Source: an uncultured Pelagibacteraceae bacterium (GTDB lineage Bacteria; Pseudomonadota; Alphaproteobacteria; Pelagibacterales; Pelagibacteraceae). Taken from it: a DNA stretch of 41,636 nucleotides. Under the pieces are notes generated by a model, which saw nothing but the letters and a program-made list of their open reading frames with translations, made no database searches and was not told the origin of the DNA. The stretch's first letter is position 1. The number at the start of each line of letters is the position of its first letter. Position numbers and translations under genes: made by a program. The stretch is taken from assembly GCA_902614975.1 (NCBI GenBank), contig CACMND010000009.1:1-41636 (forward strand), given 5' to 3'. This document shows, one piece after another, positions 18,155-25,343 of the stretch.

Positions 18155-19449
18155 TGATAGAAACAAAGGAACAAATAATAGAACATTTTAAGTCAGGCTC
18201 AAAGGATAAATCTAATTTGAAGGTTGGAGTTGAGCATGAAAAATTTATTTTTGATAAAAAAACAAATACGAGAATTGATTATTCCAAAATCAAGAAAATG
18301 TTTGAAAATTTATATGAGTTTGGCTGGAAACCTATTTTTGAGGAAAAAAATCCAATAGCGTTAACTAAGAATGGTAAAAGTATTACTTTAGAGCCTGGTA
18401 ATCAAATAGAGCTATCTGGAGCAAAATTAAATAATATTCACGAAGCTTGTGCTGAATCTCATGAATATTTATTTGAGTTAAATCAGGTAATTGAAAAATT
18501 AGATTTTAAAATAGTAAGCGCTGGATATGATCCTATATCTAAACTTGAGGATATACCTAATAATCCAAAAAAAAGGTATGAGGTTATGACCAAAGATATG
18601 CCTGTTGGAGGAAAACTAAGTTTGGATATGATGTATAAAACTGCAGGTACGCAATTAAATTTAGATTATACCTCAGAAGAAGATTTTATAAAAAAATTTA
18701 AGTTGGCAAATAATTTAGTTCCAATATCTATCGGACTTTTTGCAAATTCCTCTATTGTTGAAAAAAATAATAGTGGATACTTATCTTACAGATCTAAAGT
18801 TTGGCAAGAAACATCTAGAGGTGGATTGCCTGAGTTTTTTTTAAAAGATGTAAATTTTGAAAAATATGCAGATTATATTATGAATTATACAATCTTATTT
18901 TTACAAAGTGAAGGTAATTATATATCCGGAAAAAAATATTTATTTAAAGACTTTATGAATGGAGAAATTAAAGAAATTGGAAATAAAATTCCTAGTACTA
19001 ATGATCTTGATGCACATTTAGGAACAATATTTACAGAGAACAGATTAAAACAATATATCGAATTAAGATCAATGGATGCGTGTGGATGGGAGTGTTTATG
19101 TGCTGGTCCTGCCCTATTCACTGGATTACTTTATGGAAATCTTGAAGAAGCTTTAGATTTAATTAAAAATTGGGAAGCTAATGAAGTGCTTTCAGCTTAT
19201 AAAAAAGCCCCTAAAAACGGCTTGAAAACTAATTTGATGGGCAAGGATATTTCGTATTGGGCAGAGAGACTATTAGACATATCAAAATCAGGATTAAAAA
19301 AGAGAGACTTTTTAAATAGAAAAAAATCAAGTGAAGTAAAGTTTTTAGATCACTTAGAAAAAATTGTAAAAAGTAAAAAAACAAATGCTGATAATATAAT
19401 AAGTAAGTATTCAAATTCCGAAAATTTGAATGATTTATATGACCAATAA
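18154..19449 (+). CDS. gshA: Glutamate-cysteine ligase (plant/alphaproteobacterial type)
   Basis: 431 residues. The sequence follows the plant/alphaproteobacterial GCL family (unrelated in length to E. coli GshA): 'KVGVEHEKFIFD' near the start, 'LEPGNQIELSG' and 'MYKTAGTQLNLDY' in the substrate-binding core, and 'HLGTIFTENRLKQYIELRSMD' and 'AERLLDISKSGL' in the C-terminal part. It joins glutamate and cysteine, the first step of glutathione synthesis. The partner gshB follows with an 11-base overlap, so the two are almost certainly translated together. Confidence 0.96.
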   Translation: MIETKEQIIEHFKSGSKDKSNLKVGVEHEKFIFDKKTNTRIDYSKIKKMFENLYEFGWKPIFEEKNPIALTKNGKSITLEPGNQIELSGAKLNNIHEACAESHEYLFELNQVIEKLDFKIVSAGYDPISKLEDIPNNPKKRYEVMTKDMPVGGKLSLDMMYKTAGTQLNLDYTSEEDFIKKFKLANNLVPISIGLFANSSIVEKNNSGYLSYRSKVWQETSRGGLPEFFLKDVNFEKYADYIMNYTILFLQSEGNYISGKKYLFKDFMNGEIKEIGNKIPSTNDLDAHLGTIFTENRLKQYIELRSMDACGWECLCAGPALFTGLLYGNLEEALDLIKNWEANEVLSAYKKAPKNGLKTNLMGKDISYWAERLLDISKSGLKKRDFLNRKKSSEVKFLDHLEKIVKSKKTNADNIISKYSNSENLNDLYDQ

Positions 19450-20362
19450 AATTGTTGCTATACAAGGTGATAATTTAAAAAAAATAAATATCAAAACAGA
19501 TACTACTATTTTTTTAGCTAATGAAGCTCAAAACAAGGGTTATAAATTATTTTATTATTATCCAGAAAATTTATCGAATATAAGAGGAAAAACTGTAAGT
19601 GAAGGATATTTTATTAAAATTGATTATTCAAAAAAGAAATTTTATAAAATTATAAAAAAATCAAAATTAGACTTATCCTTTGCAAAATATATTTTAATCC
19701 GACAGGATCCACCTTTTAACTTGGAATATATTTCTACAACATTAATGCTAGATAGAATCAAAGATAAAACAAAAATTATTAATGATCCTACTTCAGTAAG
19801 AAATATTTCAGAAAAATTTTATTCTTTAAATTTTAAAAACTATATGGCGGATACAATATTTACTAAAGATTTGATTGAAATTAAAAAATTTTTCAAAAAA
19901 CATAAAAAGATAATAATTAAACCTATTCATAGCTATGGTGGCAATGATATAAATCTTATTTCAGGGAAGCTTAATTTACTTAAAATAAAACAAATATTGA
20001 AAAAACACGGTCACATTATGTGTCAAAAATTTTTAAATAAAATTAAGTTTGGAGATAAAAGAGTTTTTATTATAAATGGTAAGGTTTGTGGAGCTATATC
20101 TAGAGTTCCAAAATCAGGATCAATATTAAGCAATATGAGTAAAGGTGCAAAACCTAAAATCGCATTTTTAAATAATAAAGAGCTAAAAGTTTCAAATATA
20201 ATTGCAAAAAAAATTAAGAAAGACGGAATTTACTTTGCAGGAATAGACTTTATTGATGGAAAGTTAAATGGAGATATAAATGTAACATCACCAACAGGTA
20301 TAAAAACATACTTTGATTTATCTCAGATAAACTTGGCTAAGACTTTTTGGAAAGGTTTATAG
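19439..20362 (+). CDS. gshB: Glutathione synthetase
   Basis: I choose the ATG at 19439 (307 residues, starting 'MTNKIVAIQGDN'); the upstream ATG at 19430 adds only three residues. The N-terminal substrate-binding part contains 'YILIRQDPPFNLEYISTTLM', the family's RQDPPF motif. The ATP-grasp domain follows with 'IIIKPIHSYGGNDI' and 'DKRVFIINGKVCGAISRVP', then 'FAGIDFIDGKLNGDINVTSP' with the Mg-binding Asn/Asp. It adds glycine to gamma-glutamylcysteine. The gene overlaps gshA and ends one base before the next gene. Confidence 0.96.
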   Translation: MTNKIVAIQGDNLKKINIKTDTTIFLANEAQNKGYKLFYYYPENLSNIRGKTVSEGYFIKIDYSKKKFYKIIKKSKLDLSFAKYILIRQDPPFNLEYISTTLMLDRIKDKTKIINDPTSVRNISEKFYSLNFKNYMADTIFTKDLIEIKKFFKKHKKIIIKPIHSYGGNDINLISGKLNLLKIKQILKKHGHIMCQKFLNKIKFGDKRVFIINGKVCGAISRVPKSGSILSNMSKGAKPKIAFLNNKELKVSNIIAKKIKKDGIYFAGIDFIDGKLNGDINVTSPTGIKTYFDLSQINLAKTFWKGL

Positions 20363-21229
20363 TTGAAAAACTTATCAAATCAGCAAAAAGGATCATCTCT
20401 TGCATTTATAGCTGTGATGTTTATCACACCAGATTCACTTTTTATAAGATTATCTTCTATCGATACTTGGGGATTATTGTTTTATAGAGGTGCGATACCA
20501 TTTGTAGCTGTATTAATTGGACTTCTCATATTTTATAAAAAAAACTTTATTAAAGCATTTTTGAATGTTGGTTATGCAGGTATTTTTTATATTATAAGTT
20601 TTTCGATTTGCAACATTACATTTATAATTTCAATCCAAAATACAAATGTAGCAAATACACTAATAATGATTGCAATGGCACCCATGCTTTCGGCAATCCT
20701 TGGTGCAATATTTTTAAAAGAGGTTCCCGATAAGAAGACTTGGATAGCTATAGCTATTACTTTAGTAGCTGTAATATATATATTCTACGACTCTCTAGAG
20801 ATGGGTAACTTATTTGGTGATCTTATGGGTATAACAACAGCCTTTGGACTCGCCACCAACGCGGTAATAATCAGGTCGGCAAAAGATAGAGATTTGCTAC
20901 CTTCAGCAGTTGTCGGTAAGCTTACAGTAGCTCTATTTGCTCTATTTTTCGTTGAAAGTTATGAGTTAGTTGAAAAAGACCTGATTTATATACCTTTAAT
21001 GTGTATTTTGTGTGTAGCGATACCATTCGTTTTGGTGACGATTGCTCCAAGATTTATACCTGCCGAGGAAGTGAATCTGTTTTTTCTTCTTGAGACCATT
21101 TTAGGACCCATTTGGGTTTGGTTAGTTATCAAAGAGCAGCCGAGTATGGAGACAATAGTTGGTGGACTTGTAATTATATTCACTATAGCTGTTCACTCTT
21201 ATCTAAAATTAAAATCTTCTTCTAAGTAA
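20363..21229 (+). CDS. EamA/DMT-superfamily transporter
   Basis: 288 residues with about ten hydrophobic helices in two EamA repeats; 'IALAP-ML/ILG' type motifs occur as 'NTLIMIAMAPMLSAILGAIF' at the end of the first repeat. The predicted start is a TTG directly after the gshB stop codon; the next in-frame ATG falls inside helix 1, so TTG is preferred. Family members move amino acids, nucleosides or other small metabolites; the substrate is unknown. The stretch 20800-21130 looks visibly richer in G/C than its neighbours. A second EamA protein is encoded at 27513-28418. Confidence 0.85.
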   Translation: MKNLSNQQKGSSLAFIAVMFITPDSLFIRLSSIDTWGLLFYRGAIPFVAVLIGLLIFYKKNFIKAFLNVGYAGIFYIISFSICNITFIISIQNTNVANTLIMIAMAPMLSAILGAIFLKEVPDKKTWIAIAITLVAVIYIFYDSLEMGNLFGDLMGITTAFGLATNAVIIRSAKDRDLLPSAVVGKLTVALFALFFVESYELVEKDLIYIPLMCILCVAIPFVLVTIAPRFIPAEEVNLFFLLETILGPIWVWLVIKEQPSMETIVGGLVIIFTIAVHSYLKLKSSSK

Positions 21230-21298
21230 ATTATTTTTCTTTTTGTCACAAATTTGTCTTGATTTAAAATTAGATCGCCCATAAACACCGCTAATTTT

Positions 21299-22591
21299 AT
21301 GAACAAAATTATAAAAAACTCTTGGGCTCTCTTTACGGGTATGGCATTTATAATGCTAGCTCATGGTTTTCAAGGTACTCTTTTGGGTGTTAGAGCAGTA
21401 AAAGAAAATTTTGGTCTAACATCGACAGGTTTTTTATTTTCTGGATATTTTGTTGGATATTTTATTGGAGCAAAAATTATACAATCATTAATTCATAGAG
21501 TTGGACATATTAGAGTATTCGCGGCTTTTGCTTCTGTCACTTCAATTGTGGTCTTGTTACACTCTATTTTTGTAAATCCTATTTCATGGTTCGTGCTTAG
21601 AATGATTTCTGGATTTAGCATGGTTTGCCTTTATACAATTGCTGAAAGCTGGTTAAACGATAGATCTACAAATAAGAATAGAGGTAGTGTTTTATCAATC
21701 TACATGATTGTTATGTATGCCTCTATGGCGATTGGAATGTTTTTCATAAACTTTAGTAAACCAGAAAACTTTCAACCTTTTATACTGATATCTTTATTTA
21801 TGTCATTGTCTCTTGTTCCAATATTATTAACGAAAAGAAAGGCTCCAAACTTTAAAAAAATATCAGGTATGAAACTCAAGGAAGTTTATAAATCATCACC
21901 ATTTGGTGTTGTAAGTTCGTTTTTAATTGGAATATCACATTCTGCTGTTTTTTCATTGATTGCAGTTTATGCTACATCGATGAATTTTAGTATTTTAGAA
22001 GTTTCAATAGTAACATTTTTATTTGCGATATCTGGAGCTATATCTCAATGGCCAATTGGAAAATTATCAGATGTTTTAGATAGAAGAATTGTAATTATTT
22101 ATACAACATTTGGAGCAGCTTTATTTTGTTTTTTGGCGATTATTTCTTCGGGTCAAATGTATATGCCTGCAGGTTTAGCTACATCAAAATTATTTTTTTA
22201 TATCTGTATAATGTGTTTTTCTTTTTGTAGTCTACCAATGTTTGCATTAATTTTTGCACACACAAATGATTTTATACCAAAAGAAAAATTTGTAGCAGCA
22301 GGAGCAGGATTACAATTTGTTTTTGGTCTTGGTGCAATTTGCGGTCCTTTTATGTGCTCATTATTTATGGAATTTTTAGGAGAAAATGGATTTTTTATTT
22401 TTTTAATTATATTTCATTCATTTATTGGTTTATTTGGAATATATAGAATGCAAATTAGAGAATCTGGAGATAACCCAGATTCACAATTTGCACCTATGCC
22501 TCAAACAATTACTCCAGCCGGTATAGAACTTAATCCTTCAACTGAACCAATAGATGAACCAAATAATTTGAACGAATTTAAGAAAATTTAG
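21299..22591 (+). CDS. MFS transporter (YcaD-like)
   Basis: 430 residues with about twelve membrane segments. 'SWLNDRSTNKNRGSVLSIYM' after helix 4 is a strong match to the YcaD-like MFS group, and 'PIGKLSDVLDRRIVII' is the MFS G-x-L-x-D-x-x-x-R-R loop between helices 8 and 9. The tail (about 395-430) is Pro/Asn/Glu-rich and probably cytoplasmic. The substrate cannot be inferred. A 69-base gap upstream may hold its own promoter. Confidence 0.88.
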   Translation: MNKIIKNSWALFTGMAFIMLAHGFQGTLLGVRAVKENFGLTSTGFLFSGYFVGYFIGAKIIQSLIHRVGHIRVFAAFASVTSIVVLLHSIFVNPISWFVLRMISGFSMVCLYTIAESWLNDRSTNKNRGSVLSIYMIVMYASMAIGMFFINFSKPENFQPFILISLFMSLSLVPILLTKRKAPNFKKISGMKLKEVYKSSPFGVVSSFLIGISHSAVFSLIAVYATSMNFSILEVSIVTFLFAISGAISQWPIGKLSDVLDRRIVIIYTTFGAALFCFLAIISSGQMYMPAGLATSKLFFYICIMCFSFCSLPMFALIFAHTNDFIPKEKFVAAGAGLQFVFGLGAICGPFMCSLFMEFLGENGFFIFLIIFHSFIGLFGIYRMQIRESGDNPDSQFAPMPQTITPAGIELNPSTEPIDEPNNLNEFKKI

Positions 22592-22606
22592 TGTAAGTTC
22601 AAAATT

Positions 22607-23263
22607 ATGAAAACAGCATTAATATTCGGATCAACTGGATTAATTGGTGGAATATTACTTAAACTGTTAACTAATGATCAAAAATATAAAAAAATTAAGG
22701 TTTTTGTAAGATCTTCTACTTCAAAAATTGATCCCAAAATAGAAGTTATTCAAACAGATTTTACAAAATTAGAAAATATTAAATCAGAAATAAAAGGCGA
22801 TGATTGTTTTTTTTGCATTGGAACTACAAGAAAAAAAACACCTAACAAACAAGATTATATAAACACCGAATACAATTTACCTGTAATAATTGGAAAAATT
22901 TGTAGCGATAATAGTGTACAAAATTTTACTTATATTTCTTCATTGGGTGCCAGTTCAAAAAAAACAAATTTGTATTTAAAAAATAAAGGTATGGCTGAAG
23001 AAGAGTTAAGAAAACTAAACTTTAAAAAATTTATTGTAATTAGACCTTCATTTTTAATTGGAAAAAGAATAGAGGAAAGATTGGGAGAAAAAATAGGTAT
23101 TTTCGCCATGAAATGTATATCGCCAATTTTAGTTGGAGATTTAAAAAAATATAAATCGATAAATGCAGAAATAGTTGCCAAATCCATGATAAATATATCA
23201 AACAGCGAAATACAAAGTGGAGTATTTGAACCACCTCAATTATTACAAATTGGACGAGAATAA
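22607..23263 (+). CDS. NAD(P)-binding oxidoreductase, TIP30/HTATIP2-like
   Basis: 218 residues with a Rossmann start 'ALIFGSTGLIGGILLKLL' (glycine motif G-x-x-G-x-x-G at 8-14) and 'FTYISSLGASSKKTNLYLKN', where the Ser/Tyr.../Lys pattern resembles atypical short-chain dehydrogenases. 'FIVIRPSFLIGKR' is typical of the TIP30/YbjT-like NAD(P)H-binding group. The reaction is unknown. It follows the MFS gene by 15 bases. Confidence 0.8.
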   Translation: MKTALIFGSTGLIGGILLKLLTNDQKYKKIKVFVRSSTSKIDPKIEVIQTDFTKLENIKSEIKGDDCFFCIGTTRKKTPNKQDYINTEYNLPVIIGKICSDNSVQNFTYISSLGASSKKTNLYLKNKGMAEEELRKLNFKKFIVIRPSFLIGKRIEERLGEKIGIFAMKCISPILVGDLKKYKSINAEIVAKSMINISNSEIQSGVFEPPQLLQIGRE

Positions 23264-23305
23264 ATTTTTTATAAAGTAATAAAATATTAAAAAAAATTAT
23301 TTAAG

Positions 23306-23314
23306 TGCTATAAT
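23306..23314 (+). promoter_or_regulatory. Extended -10 promoter for the GYD gene
   Basis: TGC followed by TATAAT (23309-23314) is a perfect extended -10 element, 19 bases before the ATG of the GYD gene. Transcription from it would begin around 23320, so the leader would be little more than the Shine-Dalgarno site. No -35 hexamer close to TTGACA is visible at the usual spacing, which is normal for extended -10 promoters. Confidence 0.55.
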
Positions 23315-23320
23315 TGATTT

Positions 23321-23329
23321 AAAGGAGGT
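23321..23329 (+). promoter_or_regulatory. Unusually strong ribosome binding site
   Basis: AAAGGAGGT lies 4 bases before the ATG at 23334, a near-complete complement to the 3' end of 16S rRNA. Most genes in this window have no recognisable Shine-Dalgarno site, so this gene stands out as one built for high translation. Confidence 0.8.
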
Positions 23330-23333
23330 ATCT

Positions 23334-23657
23334 ATGGCTAAATTTTTTTTAATGGGAAATTTTACAGAGAAAGCATTCGCAGGCTTTTTAAAAGATCCAG
23401 GATCAGATAGATCTGAGGTTGCTAGAAAGTGTTCTGAAAGTGTTGGTGCTGAAATGAAATCTTACACATATTTAAGAGGACCCTATGACTTTATAGTTGA
23501 AACTCATGGCACATTTGAGCAAATGGCTGCTATAAAAATGGCTACTGAGGGAAGTGGTGCACTTAAAAATATCGCTATTTGTGAAGAAACACCAATGAAT
23601 GAAATTGCAAATCATGCAACAAAAGTATCAAGTGGCTATAAAGCTCCTGGACAATAA
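23334..23657 (+). CDS. GYD domain-containing protein
   Basis: 107 residues. The protein has the small GYD-family ferredoxin-like layout: an N-terminal strand 'AKFFLMGNFTEKAF', then 'YTYLRGPYDFIVETHGTFEQMAAIKM', where the family's G-x-Y-D-hydrophobic motif appears as 'GPYDFIVE', and 'GALKNIAICEETPMNEI'. The function of GYD proteins is not established. The gene has a perfect extended -10, a strong ribosome binding site and a hairpin right after its stop, so it appears to be a single-gene, highly expressed unit. It is less AT-biased in amino-acid choice than its neighbours. Confidence 0.88.
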   Translation: MAKFFLMGNFTEKAFAGFLKDPGSDRSEVARKCSESVGAEMKSYTYLRGPYDFIVETHGTFEQMAAIKMATEGSGALKNIAICEETPMNEIANHATKVSSGYKAPGQ

Positions 23658-23663
23658 TATAAC

Positions 23664-23692
23664 TGGTAGCTTCATTAATTATGGAGCTACCA
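23664..23692 (+). terminator. 12-bp hairpin after the GYD gene
   Basis: Bases 23664-23675 pair with 23681-23692 (TGGTAGCTTCAT with ATGGAGCTACCA, one T-G wobble) around the 5-base loop TAATT. It begins 6 bases after the stop codon. Only a short T stretch follows, so it may be a terminator or a 3' end stabiliser. Confidence 0.7.
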
Positions 23693-23757
23693 ATTTAAAA
23701 TCGAAACTGTCAAAATATCTCATTCAAATAAAGTAATATTGATCTATTAAGAAAGTT

Positions 23758-24216
23758 ATGAACAAAAGAAAATTTATAAAATTATCTATATTTGGATCAT
23801 TATTATACAGTATTTTTCCATACAAAATTTCATTAGCTGAAACCAAAAAAATAATTAATCAAAATTTAACAGAAGCCCAAAAAAAAATAATGTTTGAGGA
23901 AGCAACCGAACGACCATTCTCAAGCCCTCTTAATTATGAGAAAAGAGAAGGTTTTTATCACTGTGCAAATTGTGGAGCTAAACTATTTAAGTCTAGCTCG
24001 AAATTTGATAGTGGAACTGGTTGGCCATCATTTACAGAGGCGCTTCCTGGAGCTTTTAAAACTAAGGTTGATTACAGCTTTGGCATGAAAAGAATTGAAT
24101 ACCATTGTGCAAAATGTGGTGCTCATCACGGACATGTCTTTGAAGACGGTCCTGGATCGACAGGAAAGAGATATTGTAATAACGGCTTGTGTTTAATATT
24201 TAAGCCATCATCATAA
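23758..24216 (+). CDS. msrB: Exported peptide-methionine (R)-S-oxide reductase MsrB
   Basis: 152 residues. A signal-peptide-like N-terminus (Lys/Arg start, hydrophobic 8-25) suggests export; 'NKRKFIK' faintly resembles a Tat motif but with KR instead of RR. The MsrB domain has the zinc cysteines C69/C72 and C117/C120, the 'SGTGWPSF' segment, His124/'GHVF', and the catalytic Cys140 in 'GKRYCNN'. At the position where many MsrBs carry the resolving Cys (the xGWPSF segment) there is Thr87; an extra Cys145 follows the catalytic Cys by five residues. It reduces methionine-R-sulfoxide in damaged proteins, here probably in the periplasm. A 61-aa gene and sodB follow. Confidence 0.95.
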   Translation: MNKRKFIKLSIFGSLLYSIFPYKISLAETKKIINQNLTEAQKKIMFEEATERPFSSPLNYEKREGFYHCANCGAKLFKSSSKFDSGTGWPSFTEALPGAFKTKVDYSFGMKRIEYHCAKCGAHHGHVFEDGPGSTGKRYCNNGLCLIFKPSS

Positions 24217-24219
24217 AAC

Positions 24220-24224
24220 GGAGG
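24220..24224 (+). promoter_or_regulatory. Ribosome binding site of the 61-aa gene
   Basis: GGAGG lies 4 bases before the ATG at 24229, directly after the msrB stop codon. It is the main sequence argument that the short reading frame downstream is a real gene. Confidence 0.7.
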
Positions 24225-24228
24225 AATA

Positions 24229-24414
24229 ATGAAGATATTGAGTATATTGAAAGGGGTTGAATTAGTTATAGCAGATTTAGAAGTAAATTTGGGAGAACAA
24301 GTGAGAAGTGCACCTACGTTATGCGCAAGATACAATGGTAAGATTATACCTTTAAACACTGCTCAAGATGGTCGACCTATTCTTATGAGAGAAGAAAACG
24401 CTTTAGAAAACTAA
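24229..24414 (+). CDS. Small conserved-looking protein of unknown function
   Basis: 61 residues that I do not recognise. It begins 'MKILSILKGVELVIADLEVN', continues 'GEQVRSAPTLCARYNGKIIP' and ends in an acidic, Asn/Glu-rich tail. There is one Cys and no membrane segment or signal peptide. Evidence that it is real: a clear GGAGG site at the right spacing, a 12-base gap to msrB, and a composition richer in Gly/Ala/Val/Arg than random AT-rich sequence would give. A 77-codon frame on the opposite strand (24126-24359) overlaps it but runs into msrB and looks like a shadow. Location between msrB and sodB suggests, but does not show, a link to oxidative stress. Confidence 0.6.
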   Translation: MKILSILKGVELVIADLEVNLGEQVRSAPTLCARYNGKIIPLNTAQDGRPILMREENALEN

Positions 24415-24433
24415 TTTTGTATTTAATTGCGTC

Positions 24434-24447
24434 AACTTAATTAAGTT
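24434..24447. promoter_or_regulatory. 14-bp perfect palindrome upstream of sodB
   Basis: AACTTAATTAAGTT is a perfect 14-base inverted repeat, 20 bases after the 61-aa gene and 31 bases before sodB. It could be an operator for a dimeric repressor. A weak terminator hairpin is less likely because it would have no loop unless opened. In such AT-rich DNA a palindrome of this size can arise by chance. Confidence 0.35.
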
Positions 24448-24461
24448 TATTTACAAGAAAA

Positions 24462-24467
24462 TATTAT
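24462..24467 (+). promoter_or_regulatory. Candidate -10 box for sodB
   Basis: TATTAT lies 11 bases upstream of the sodB ATG (24479), which would give a very short leader. No convincing -35 hexamer is present; the palindrome at 24434-24447 overlaps the expected -35 region. Confidence 0.35.
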
Positions 24468-24478
24468 AAAAAATAACT

Positions 24479-25072
24479 ATGACATTTGAATTACCAAAAC
24501 TAGATTATTCTAATGAGGCTTTGTCTCCAATAATGTCACAAGAAACATTAGAATTACATCATGGAAAACATCATCAAACCTACATAACAAATCTTAACAA
24601 TTTTATAAAAGATACGGACATGGCTGAAATGTCATTGGAAGATATAATTGTTAAAAGCTCAAAAGATAACTCAAAAGCTGGAATATTTAATAATGCAAGC
24701 CAGCATTGGAACCATAATCTTTTTTGGAAGTGCATGAAGCCAAAAGGTGGTGGGAATATTCCGTCAAAACTTGAAAAAAAAATTGTAGAAGATTTTGGAA
24801 GCGTTGAAAAATTTAAAGATCAATTTAAACAAGCAGGTATAACTCAATTTGGATCAGGTTGGTGTTGGTTATCTTTAAATAATGATAAATTGGTCGTTAC
24901 AAAAACAGCTAATGCTGCTAATCCTTTAATTGATAACTTAAAACCAATACTTGGTTGTGATGTCTGGGAACATTCATATTACATTGATTATAGAAATAGA
25001 AGACCTGAATATTTAGATAAATTTGTTGATAATCTTATAGATTGGGAATTTGTTGAATCTCTATTAATCTAA
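24479..25072 (+). CDS. sodB: Superoxide dismutase, Fe (or Fe/Mn) type
   Basis: 197 residues. Metal ligands are His27 ('LELHHGKHHQTY'), His79 ('WNHNLFW'), Asp161 and His165 ('DVWEHSYYIDYRNRRPEYL'). The short length and the 'GSGWCWL' segment suit a cytoplasmic Fe-type enzyme, and there is no signal peptide. It converts superoxide to hydrogen peroxide and oxygen. It lies in a redox neighbourhood with msrB upstream. Its own promoter is suggested by a 64-base gap with a TATTAT box and a palindrome. Confidence 0.96.
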   Translation: MTFELPKLDYSNEALSPIMSQETLELHHGKHHQTYITNLNNFIKDTDMAEMSLEDIIVKSSKDNSKAGIFNNASQHWNHNLFWKCMKPKGGGNIPSKLEKKIVEDFGSVEKFKDQFKQAGITQFGSGWCWLSLNNDKLVVTKTANAANPLIDNLKPILGCDVWEHSYYIDYRNRRPEYLDKFVDNLIDWEFVESLLI

Positions 25073-25115
25073 TTTATCCTAGAACTTTTTGAGATAAAAC
25101 AAAGTTTGAAGCAGT

Positions 25116-25343
25116 ATGAACAAGGAAAATACAAGTAAACTCTGGAAATTTATTCAGGAAGCTGGCGATTATTTGGATGGTCAACTTCCTGATCACCCAA
25201 ATCATCCAAAAGGAAGAAATCCATATGCTCATGTAGCAATATGTGTAAAAAACAAATTTAATTCTACTTATAAAGATATTCCTGATGACAAATTTGATGA
25301 AGTAATCAACTATATTAAATTTTTAAAAGAAAATCCTAGTTAA
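25116..25343 (+). CDS. Small protein of unknown function
   Basis: 75 residues, not confidently recognised. The N-terminal half contains an Asp/His/Pro-rich stretch ('DGQLPDHPNHPKGRNPYAH'). The C-terminal half ('KNKFNSTYKDIPDDKFDEVI') reminds me of the helical 'F...YkdIP...f.ea' pattern found in phage antirepressor C-terminal (ORF6C-like) domains, but this is an impression, not an alignment. The frame is non-random for the local composition, and the gene ends in a 4-base convergent overlap with the threonine aldolase gene. It follows sodB by 43 bases. Confidence 0.6.
   Translation: MNKENTSKLWKFIQEAGDYLDGQLPDHPNHPKGRNPYAHVAICVKNKFNSTYKDIPDDKFDEVINYIKFLKENPS

Noticed and set aside
24126..24359. 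77-codon minus-strand frame overlapping the 61-aa gene
   Set aside because: It runs into the conserved end of msrB and has no ribosome binding site, while the plus-strand frame has GGAGG at correct spacing.
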